From Gammaproteobacteria bacterium (GTDB lineage: Bacteria; Pseudomonadota; Gammaproteobacteria; Pseudomonadales; Azotimanducaceae), in assembly GCA_009839405.1 (NCBI GenBank), contig VXPR01000163.1, positions 1 to 8,057 of the forward strand: a stretch of 8,057 bases of DNA, written 5' to 3'. Positions 1 through 5,145 of this stretch are shown piece by piece (position 1 is the stretch's first letter; every line of letters starts with the position of its first letter). The notes beneath the pieces are model-generated. The model saw nothing but the letters and a program-made list of their open reading frames with translations. It ran no database searches and was not told the DNA's origin. Position numbers and translations under genes: made by a program.

Positions 1-43
1 GGGGAGTCGAGAAAAGCGTCCCCGCTTTTCTCGGAGGGGGGGC
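1..43. repeat. Left-flank repeat block with a perfect 11-bp hairpin
   Basis: Positions 8-18 (CGAGAAAAGCG) pair perfectly with 23-33 (CGCTTTTCTCG) across a TCCC loop, and a G-rich tract follows. The same block occurs in inverted orientation at 7816-7853, where the stem is 9 bp with loop AGG. The two copies share the preceding GGGGAGTCGA, the hairpin and the following GGAGGGGGGGC. This is a dispersed, structured, non-coding repeat. It resembles REP- or MITE-like elements in having a stem and two separated copies, but I cannot assign it to a named family. The copy begins at the first base of the window, so its left part may be missing. Confidence 0.75.
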
Positions 44-88
44 CGCCGACCCAACGCCCGTACGCCACAATCTCCGAACGAAGCCGCT

Positions 89-142
89 CCTGTCACTCCC
101 CTTTCGCGCCAGCGCCGTGTTCTACGGCGCAGGCTCCTGCGC
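89..142. repeat. Left-flank repeat block with overlapping hairpins
   Basis: Positions 89-101 are the 13-mer CCTGTCACTCCCC, which recurs at 7914 and 7985 and, reverse-complemented, at 7860 and 7932. GCGCCGT (112-118) pairs with ACGGCGC (124-130) around a GTTCT loop. An overlapping alternative stem pairs GCGCAGG (127-133) with CCTGCGC (136-142). Positions 120-138 match the reverse complement of 7751-7769 at 18 of 19 bases. In the remaining leader, 143-305, I see no gene, convincing promoter or other repeat. Confidence 0.65.
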
Positions 143-321
143 GTCCCGAGGGTGCGCTCGCGCTTCGACGTTGTCTTGCGAGGTCGGCACATTCCAGCGC
201 ATCGGAAGTACACTCGCGCTCCGTGGACGCTTCGTCGAGACGAAGCGCTCACAGCGATAGCAACCCACCGGGCGCGCGTCCGGCAGAGCAGAAAAGACCT
301 GAAAAGCGAGAGGAGAGAGGA

Positions 322-1320
322 ATGAGGCTTGGAGTGCTGGCGGGGGCCGGAGCAGACTGGCGGGATTCGGTCGAAAAGGTGCAGATTGCCGAATCGCTTG
401 GCTACGAGCTGGTGGCCACCGGCGAGGCTTGGGGGCCGTCCACGCTGCCCTGGCTCACGCTGATCGCGGCGAACACGCAGCGCATCACCATCGGCACGTC
501 GATCCTGAACGTCTATTCCCGTTCGCCGGGCGCCATCGCCCAGGAGTTCGCCGCCCTGGAGACGATCTCCGGCGGGCGCATGGTGTGTGGCCTAGGTTCC
601 TCAGGCCACCGCGTCATCGAGCACTTCCACGGGGTGCCGTTCGAGACGCCGCTCAAGCGCATCCGTGAATACACGGAGATCATCAAGCTGCTGATCCGCG
701 GCGACCGGCTCGAGTACGAGGGCGACATCTACAGCCTCAAGCGTGGCTTCACCTTGGACTACGAGCGACCGCGCACGGAACTGCCGGTGTACATCGCCGC
801 CATTACGCCCCGTTCCATCCGCCAGACCGGCGAGATCGCCGACGGCATCTTCCCCATCCACTGGCCCAAGGGCCGCTTCGCCTCCCTTCGGGACAGCCTT
901 GCGACCGCGAGCACGAGCGCCGGCCGCCCCGCCGACTCCGTGACCATTGCGCCGTTCACCAACGTCTATGTGCTGGACGGCGCGAACGACGATGCCCTGT
1001 GGCAGGCGGCGCGACAGCCCTTGTTCCACTACATCAACCGCATGGGCGATTTCTACTGGAACATGCTCACCGACAACGGCTTCGAACCGGAAGTGTCTGC
1101 TTCCCGCAACGCCTGGTCCGGCCGCGACCGCGACGCCGCCATGGCCGCCATCAGCGAGGACATGGTGCGCGAAATCCAGGTCATCGGCAGCCTTGAGTCG
1201 GTGGCAGAGCAGCTTGCGGAACGAGCGTCCTTGGGCGCCGAGTTGCAGATGGTGCAAATGCCCGGGGGCTCCGCAGCGGAGGCCGGGAAACGCTTGGAGG
1301 CGCTTCTCGCGGCTGCCTAA
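322..1320 (+). CDS. LLM-class (luciferase-like) flavin or F420-dependent oxidoreductase
   Basis: A cytoplasmic TIM-barrel oxidoreductase of the bacterial luciferase-like superfamily, 332 aa, a normal full length. The N-terminus MRLGVLAGAG is a typical first barrel strand. The segment around residues 57-95 (TIGTSILNVYSRSP, AQEFAALETISGGR, GLGSSG) is the characteristic LLM core that lines the cofactor pocket. The pattern with G-R-x-x-C-G-L-G-S-S-G, followed by a region where substrate and cofactor contacts usually lie, fits both FMN monooxygenases and F420-dependent members, so cofactor and substrate stay open. The ATG at 322 is chosen because AGGAG at 311-315 sits at good spacing and the family homology begins there. 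An in-frame GTG at 223 would add 33 low-complexity residues with no ribosome binding site. The crotonase-like gene follows after 26 bp on the same strand, so the two are probably co-transcribed. No promoter was recognised upstream. Confidence 0.9.
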   Translation: MRLGVLAGAGADWRDSVEKVQIAESLGYELVATGEAWGPSTLPWLTLIAANTQRITIGTSILNVYSRSPGAIAQEFAALETISGGRMVCGLGSSGHRVIEHFHGVPFETPLKRIREYTEIIKLLIRGDRLEYEGDIYSLKRGFTLDYERPRTELPVYIAAITPRSIRQTGEIADGIFPIHWPKGRFASLRDSLATASTSAGRPADSVTIAPFTNVYVLDGANDDALWQAARQPLFHYINRMGDFYWNMLTDNGFEPEVSASRNAWSGRDRDAAMAAISEDMVREIQVIGSLESVAEQLAERASLGAELQMVQMPGGSAAEAGKRLEALLAAA

Positions 1321-1346
1321 ATGCCCCACAGAAGGGGACGAGGAAG

Positions 1347-2174
1347 ATGAGCGACACCAACTTTGACACCATCCTCTACGAGGTGGAAAACCACGTTGCC
1401 CGAATCACCACCAACCGGCCCAGATACCGCAACGCCCAGAGCCGGTTGCTGCTAGAGGAACTCGACGACGCCTTTCGCATCGCCTCGAAAGACGTCGACG
1501 TGCATGTCATTGCGCTCTTCGGCGCCGGTGAGCATTTCTCCGGCGGCCACGACCTCGGCACGCCGGACGAGCGCGCCGATCAGGAAAGCCGCCCCTACCA
1601 AAGCGGCATGAGGGGCCGCTTCGACCGCTCCCGCGAGCTGTTCGTGGAAATGACCATGCGCTGGCGCAACGTGCCGAAGCCCACCATCGCCGGGGTGCAG
1701 GGCTACTGCATCTTCGGCGGCTGGATCGTCGCCAGCGCCATGGACATCATCTACGCCGCCGACAGCGCCATGTTCCTCGGCGCCAACTTCCAGTACCTCT
1801 CCGTGCCGTGGGACATCCACCCGCGCAAGGCGAAGGAGCTCTTGTTCGAGAGCCGGTTCGTGGACGCCGCTGAAGCGCTGGAACTTGGCCTCGTGAACCG
1901 CGTCACCCCTGCGGACGACCTGCAATCGGAGGTGCTCGAATACGCCGAACGGATCGCCACGAACGACCCCTTCCAGATGCGGATGATCAAGCTCGCCATC
2001 AACCAGATGCAAGATTCCCAAGGCTTCCACGGCCACATCACCGCCGCCCACCTCATGCACCTGCTCTCCGCCGAAGGCGAACGCGACCCCGACTACGCCC
2101 TGAAGGTCCCCGAAGGCCGCCGCCGACCGATGGTGGAACGAGCGTTCGAAAACTACCGACGGCGGAGCAGCTAG
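1347..2174 (+). CDS. Crotonase-superfamily protein (enoyl-CoA hydratase/isomerase-like)
   Basis: A 275-aa acyl-CoA-binding protein of the crotonase fold. The first oxyanion-hole segment is FSGGHDL (residues 64-70) and the second is CIFGGWI (121-127), followed by SAMDIIYAADSAMF and the helix PRKAKELLF with GLVNRV near residue 181. In classical enoyl-CoA hydratase two glutamates follow the second oxyanion segment. Here the equivalent places read GGWIV and GANFQY, so both appear to be absent. A plain hydratase call is therefore unsafe; isomerase, hydrolase, lyase or dehalogenase activities are alternatives within the superfamily. The start is ATG 1347, preceded by GAGGA at 1340 (close) and AAGGGG at 1332 (better spaced). 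It lies 26 bp after the LLM oxidoreductase gene and probably shares its transcript. The 3' end of the gene (from 2012) is part of a tandem duplication. Confidence 0.9.
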   Translation: MSDTNFDTILYEVENHVARITTNRPRYRNAQSRLLLEELDDAFRIASKDVDVHVIALFGAGEHFSGGHDLGTPDERADQESRPYQSGMRGRFDRSRELFVEMTMRWRNVPKPTIAGVQGYCIFGGWIVASAMDIIYAADSAMFLGANFQYLSVPWDIHPRKAKELLFESRFVDAAEALELGLVNRVTPADDLQSEVLEYAERIATNDPFQMRMIKLAINQMQDSQGFHGHITAAHLMHLLSAEGERDPDYALKVPEGRRRPMVERAFENYRRRSS

Positions 2175-2317
2175 CCGGCAAGAACCTGCGAAGGGCAAGT
2201 GCCCCGTAGGGGCAGGGGCTTATCCCCACGAGACCCGTGTTGAATCCGCCGATCGACTCGTGCGACATCGGCCATGTTGCCTGTGGGACGAATTGGGTGT
2301 GTGGCGGGAGGGGAGGG
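2012..2317 (+). repeat. Tandem duplication unit 1 (306 bp)
   Basis: Unit 1 starts at AGATTCCCAAGGCTTCCACG inside the crotonase-like gene, covers its last 54 codons and stop, and runs 143 bp beyond. Unit 2 begins immediately at 2318 with the same sequence. The two units differ by a handful of substitutions and two 1-bp deletions in unit 2, so identity is well above 90 percent. The non-coding part holds a short hairpin (2200-2214) and the segment TGTGGGACGAATTGGGTG (2282-2299), which recurs downstream at 2586 and 2626. Confidence 0.95.
2200..2214. other. Short hairpin after the crotonase stop codon
   Basis: TGCCCC-GTA-GGGGCA forms a perfect 6-bp stem with a 3-base loop, 25 bp after the TAG at 2172-2174. 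It is repeated unchanged at 2505-2519 in duplication unit 2. There is no T-run after it, so an intrinsic terminator is possible only in a weak form. It may equally be part of the dispersed intergenic repeat. Confidence 0.45.
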
Positions 2318-2479
2318 AGATTCCCAAGGCTTCCACGGCCACATCACCGCCGCCCACCTCATGCACCTGCTTTCCGCCGAAGGCGAACGCGACCCCGACT
2401 ACGCCCTCAAGGTCCCCGAAGGCCGCCGCCGGCCGATGGTGGAACGAGCGTTCGAAATTACCGACGGCGGAGCAGCTAG
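2318..2479 (+). pseudogene. Duplicated 3' fragment of the crotonase-like gene
   Basis: This stretch repeats the last 54 codons of the upstream crotonase-like gene, from DSQGFHGHITAAH to RAFE. It has no 5' part of the gene and no recognisable start with a ribosome binding site. A 1-bp deletion near 2456 shifts the frame, so the ending NYRRRSS becomes ITDGGAAS and the original stop (TAG at 2477-2479) is out of frame. It is a non-functional remnant. Three substitutions separate it from the intact copy before the frameshift (2372, 2408, 2432), and all fall in synonymous third codon positions. Confidence 0.85.
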
Positions 2480-2620
2480 CCGGCAAGAACCTGCGAAGGG
2501 CAAGTGCCCCGTAGGGGCAGGGCTTGTCCCCACGAGACCCGTGTTGAATCCGTCGATCGACTCGTGCGACATCGGCCGTGTGGCGTGTGGGACGAGTTGG
2601 GTGTGTGGCTGGAGCGGTGG
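2318..2620 (+). repeat. Tandem duplication unit 2 (303 bp)
   Basis: Second copy of the 2012-2317 unit, directly abutting it. It carries one deletion in the crotonase tail (unit 1 reads CGAAAACTACC, unit 2 CGAAATTACC) and one in the G-run after the hairpin. Its end reads TGTGGGACGAGTTGGGTG and is followed again by AGATT (2621), the pentamer that also opens units 1 and 2. Confidence 0.95.
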
Positions 2621-2665
2621 AGATTTGTGGGACGAGTTGGGTGTGTGGCTGGAGCGGTGGAGATT
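2586..2665 (+). repeat. Exact 40-bp tandem repeat, two copies
   Basis: Positions 2586-2625 and 2626-2665 are identical 40-bp units that begin TGTGGGACGAGTTGGGTG and end GGAGATT. The first is the tail of duplication unit 2. The second is an AGATT head joined directly to that tail, which suggests a copy with the interior deleted. Past it, 2673-2690 matches 2235-2252 of unit 1 at 17 of 18 bases, giving a fourth, degenerate partial copy. The rest of the gene-free stretch to 2735 shows nothing recognisable. Confidence 0.95.
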
Positions 2666-2735
2666 GTCCCCGCCGTGTTGAATGCGCCGACCACCCCCGA
2701 ATTACGCGCCTGCCGGCGTGTTGGGAGGGCGAGGG

Positions 2736-3791
2736 TCAGGTTGCCGTGCGGTGGGCGTGTACGACGTCTGCCATGCCCGGCCATTCGCTCCATATGTCGC
2801 ATAGGGCGTCGGGGTGTACGCGGTGGTTTGCCTCCGGGCGGGCGGCGGAGGTGATGCGGAAGTAGGCGATCAGGCGGGGTTCCGTGCCTGCCACTCTTGT
2901 GGCGCAGTGGGGGACGGCGTGAAGGACGATGGCGGCGTCGCCGGGGGCCATCTTCACTTGCGTGGGGCGGGGCCAGAACTTGCCGTCTGCGGTGGTTGTT
3001 CCGCCGTCCGGGAACGCGTTGCGCACGGCGTCGGGGTAGTGGCGCAGGCCATTGCCGTTGGGAGCGTCCGTGTCGATTCTCGGCCAGCCGGGGCCGTCCG
3101 GGCCTAGCGGGCCGCCGGCGTCGCGCTGCTCTTGGAAGAACCGCTCCATTCGGTGATGCGCGCCCTTGAGGAGGCCAAGGTTGCCGCTGCCCTCTTCGGT
3201 TTGGTCGGATAGGGCCACGGCCACCAGGGCGGTGAAGCCCATGATGTTGGTGGCGTGTTCGGGGAAGGCTCTGCGGCAGCCGTTTCTTGATGGATCCTGA
3301 AACCATGCCTCGCTTTCCGCAGCGGTCATCTTGCGATCCGTGCGTTGGTGCATCGGCGCCGCGCCGTTCCAAAGGCCGTCGAGGTGGCCGTGCCAGCCGT
3401 GGAAGGGCGTGTCGCGGTCCGGGTAGCCCGACTCGTTGATGTGATCTCCCGGATCCGTGGGGAAGTTCGTCGGCAACTGGCAGCCGCGCACGGGCAACAC
3501 GTCGCCGATCAGTTCCTGGACGATGGCGGCGAGTGGCGTCGCGTGGAAGAGATCCATGAAGACGCCTGCGCCGCCGGCGCCGGTGGACATGCGGGCGGAT
3601 TCGGCGGCTTGCTTCGCCTGTTCGGCATCCGGGTCGCGGCCGAGGGCCAAGGCGTCCGCCCGCTGGCGACCTATGGCGGCGAAGATCGACCTGCGCGCCT
3701 GGGCGACGTGCCCGGCCGGAATCACGCCCGGCAGGACGACGAAACCGTCGCGATACAGCGTCTCCTTCTGATCCCGAGTGACTGCGGCCAT
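2736..3791 (-). CDS. Phytanoyl-CoA dioxygenase (PhyH) family oxygenase
   Basis: A 351-aa putative non-haem Fe(II)/2-oxoglutarate-dependent oxygenase, cytoplasmic. The N-terminus (RDQKETLYRDGFVVLPGVIP) is the typical PhyH opening. The metal facial triad is visible as H136-x-D138 in HGHLDG and a distal histidine, most likely H295, in GDAAIVLHAVPHCATR. R306 (TEPRLIAYFRI) is suited to binding the 2-oxoglutarate carboxylate. A long insertion between the two halves (about residues 150-280) makes it longer than many PhyH members. ATG at 3791 is preferred, since the family match begins there; a GTG at 3803 would add only MGWW. The gene converges on the crotonase duplication zone and diverges from the rhodanese gene. 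The substrate is unknown, and PhyH enzymes act on many small molecules besides phytanoyl-CoA. Confidence 0.9.
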   Translation of the reverse strand: MAAVTRDQKETLYRDGFVVLPGVIPAGHVAQARRSIFAAIGRQRADALALGRDPDAEQAKQAAESARMSTGAGGAGVFMDLFHATPLAAIVQELIGDVLPVRGCQLPTNFPTDPGDHINESGYPDRDTPFHGWHGHLDGLWNGAAPMHQRTDRKMTAAESEAWFQDPSRNGCRRAFPEHATNIMGFTALVAVALSDQTEEGSGNLGLLKGAHHRMERFFQEQRDAGGPLGPDGPGWPRIDTDAPNGNGLRHYPDAVRNAFPDGGTTTADGKFWPRPTQVKMAPGDAAIVLHAVPHCATRVAGTEPRLIAYFRITSAARPEANHRVHPDALCDIWSEWPGMADVVHAHRTAT

Positions 3792-3950
3792 CCACCATCC
3801 CACGTTCGACGACGGTGTCTATCTTTGTCGCAAAGCGCTTTTGTCGCAAGCCAGCTCGCGCTCGCGAACCGCCGATGCGCCCTGAAGGGCGCGCAAACAT
3901 GCGACCAAGGCCATAATGGGCACTCCAAGATTGACGGAGACAAGCGCACC
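3792..3950. promoter_or_regulatory. Divergent intergenic region with direct repeat and palindrome
   Basis: This 159-bp spacer separates the divergent PhyH and rhodanese genes and should hold both promoters. TTTGTCGCAA occurs at 3824-3833 and again at 3840-3849, 16 bp apart. Between and overlapping them lies a perfect 10-bp palindrome, AAAGCGCTTT (3832-3841). The arrangement is compatible with an operator for a DNA-binding regulator acting on the PhyH promoter, about 35-60 bp upstream of its start. A CATAAT at 3912-3917 could be a -10 box for the rhodanese gene, but no matching -35 is seen. The regulatory function is an inference from the repeats alone. Confidence 0.4.
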
Positions 3951-4376
3951 ATGCCCATCAAGCCCATCTTCGCCGCCGTGGACGAAGCGAAGAAAACGAT
4001 TGAGAACCTGTCGGTGGCGGACATGCATGCCGAGCTTGCCGACGAAGACGCGCTGGTGGTGGACATCCGCGAGATTCAGGAACGCGTGGACCTCGGCACC
4101 ATCCCCGGCTCGAAGCATGCGCCGCGGGGAATGCTGGAGTTCTGGGCGGACCCGGCCAGCCCCTACTACCGCGACTGGTTCGACAAGCCCGAGCGGCGCA
4201 TTGTGCTCTTCTGCGCTGGCGGGGGACGGTCGGCGCTGGCGGCGGTGGCGCTGAAGGAGATGGGCTTCACCAATGTGGCGCATCTGGAACCGGGCTTTAC
4301 CGGCTGGCAGCAGCAGGAGCAGGAGATCGAAGACGTGCAGTCCACCAGCCGGTGGATTCGCCGACCGAAGCCTTGA
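3951..4376 (+). CDS. Single-domain rhodanese-like sulfurtransferase
   Basis: A 141-aa protein with one rhodanese domain, predicted cytoplasmic because no signal peptide is visible. It has the early VVDIRE strand (residues 36-41), the IPGSKHAPRG segment (51-60) and the active-site loop CAGGGRS starting at C88, with the six-residue C-x-G-x-G-R length expected for sulfur-transferring rhodaneses. The family moves sulfane sulfur from a donor to a thiol acceptor through a cysteine persulfide, and the donor here is unknown. A glutamine- and glutamate-rich tail follows GFTGWQQQEQE. The start is ATG 3951, with GGAG at 3936-3939 at somewhat long spacing. An in-frame extension upstream to 3345 runs antisense through the PhyH gene and is not credible. 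The Rieske gene follows after a 191-bp gap on the same strand. Confidence 0.92.
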   Translation: MPIKPIFAAVDEAKKTIENLSVADMHAELADEDALVVDIREIQERVDLGTIPGSKHAPRGMLEFWADPASPYYRDWFDKPERRIVLFCAGGGRSALAAVALKEMGFTNVAHLEPGFTGWQQQEQEIEDVQSTSRWIRRPKP

Positions 4377-4410
4377 GGCGAGGGAGGGCTGCTTGGGGGA
4401 GCGTCCCGAG

Positions 4411-4453
4411 GGGGCCATGTTGCCGCTCCGAGGGCCCCATCCTTGGTGGCCCT
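4411..4453. other. Overlapping GC-rich hairpins after the rhodanese gene
   Basis: GGGGCC (4411-4416) can pair with GGCCCC (4433-4438). Alternatively AGGGCC (4431-4436) pairs with GGCCCT (4448-4453). The two stems share bases 4433-4436, so they exclude one another. No U-tract follows, so this is at best a weak terminator or leader structure between the rhodanese and Rieske genes. A TATAGT at 4463-4468 could be a -10 box for the Rieske gene, but no properly spaced -35 is apparent. Confidence 0.3.
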
Positions 4454-4567
4454 GTGGGGCGGTATAGTCGTGTGGTTTGTTCGGGCAGGGGAAGGATCGT
4501 CGGAGTGCCGCGCAATCATCGGGATGCGACCGAGTGCGGGTGCCAGAGCGCGCTACGTTGCGCCGGC

Positions 4568-5104
4568 ATGAGCCGCCGTCGTGCTCTCGCAACAATCGGT
4601 GTCTTGGGCGCTGGGTCTGTCCACGCGGGCCGTGCGCCCAAGCCGCACCGGATGAAGCCCCAGGTGGATGACGTGCTCGTGCATGCCTTCGGCGAGCACG
4701 CTGGCGTTCCCATCGTCGCCACCGAAGTTGTCGGGGCGCCGCTCAATGCCTTTCCCAAGGCCCCCGATGGCGTGGTTCGAGACGGCTCGCTGCACAACCA
4801 GCTCCTCTTGCTCCGGCTCGAAGAGGAGGCGATGACCGCCAAGACCCAACGCTATGCCAGCGGCCCCTTCGTCGCCTATTCCGCCTCCTGCACCCACACC
4901 GGCTGCGAGGTGAGCGGCTGGCTGCCCGAGGAGAGGAACCTCGTCTGCCCGTGCCACGGCTCCCGCTTCGACATCGCCGACGCGGCGCGCGTGGCCTTGG
5001 GGCCCGCGCCGAAGCCGCTCGCGATGCTGCCCATCGAGCGCGCCGGCGAGCTCTTTCGCGTCAGCGGCAAGTTCTCGCGCCGGGTGGGCCCCGAACCGCT
5101 CTAA
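4568..5104 (+). CDS. Tat-exported Rieske [2Fe-2S] protein
   Basis: A 178-aa periplasmic electron-transfer protein. It starts with a twin-arginine signal (MSRRRALATIGVLGAGSVHA) with a likely cleavage after A20. Rieske box 1 is CTHTGC (residues 108-113) and box 2 is CPCHGS (127-132). C108, H110, C127 and H130 are the cluster ligands, and C113 with C129 can form the disulfide typical of high-potential, bc1-type Rieske domains. No oxygenase catalytic domain is attached, so it is an electron carrier or a small subunit, not an oxygenase component. ATG 4568 lacks a clear ribosome binding site. An in-frame GTG at 4505 has AGGA at 4493-4496 with good spacing and would give a 21-residue longer n-region, so the start is uncertain. 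The quinoprotein gene follows after 41 bp, suggesting joint expression and possibly electron transfer between the two. Confidence 0.85.
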   Translation: MSRRRALATIGVLGAGSVHAGRAPKPHRMKPQVDDVLVHAFGEHAGVPIVATEVVGAPLNAFPKAPDGVVRDGSLHNQLLLLRLEEEAMTAKTQRYASGPFVAYSASCTHTGCEVSGWLPEERNLVCPCHGSRFDIADAARVALGPAPKPLAMLPIERAGELFRVSGKFSRRVGPEPL

Positions 5105-5145
5105 ACCAAACCGAAACGTAAAGCTCCGACTCCGAGGAGGAAACC

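Noticed and set aside
223..321. GTG start giving 33 extra N-terminal residues on the LLM oxidoreductase
   Set aside because: The extension is polar and low in complexity, and it lacks a ribosome binding site. ATG 322 has AGGAG and matches the start of the barrel.
601..1329. Minus-strand open frame opposite the LLM gene
   Set aside because: It is a shadow of GC-rich coding DNA, and the plus strand encodes a clear family member.
1452..2198. Minus-strand open frame opposite the crotonase gene
   Set aside because: It is an antisense shadow with no recognisable domain, and the plus-strand protein is well supported.
2476..3900. Long minus-strand open frame of 474 codons
   Set aside because: It overlaps the PhyH gene in another frame. 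The translation is arginine- and proline-rich low-complexity sequence with no family features.
3345..3950. Upstream in-frame extension of the rhodanese reading frame
   Set aside because: It runs antisense through the PhyH gene, has no rhodanese-like content and no ribosome binding site. The domain fits the ATG at 3951.
4352..4567. Full upstream extension of the Rieske frame
   Set aside because: It overlaps the rhodanese end and would bury the Tat signal more than 70 residues inside the protein. Only the GTG at 4505 remains a reasonable alternative.
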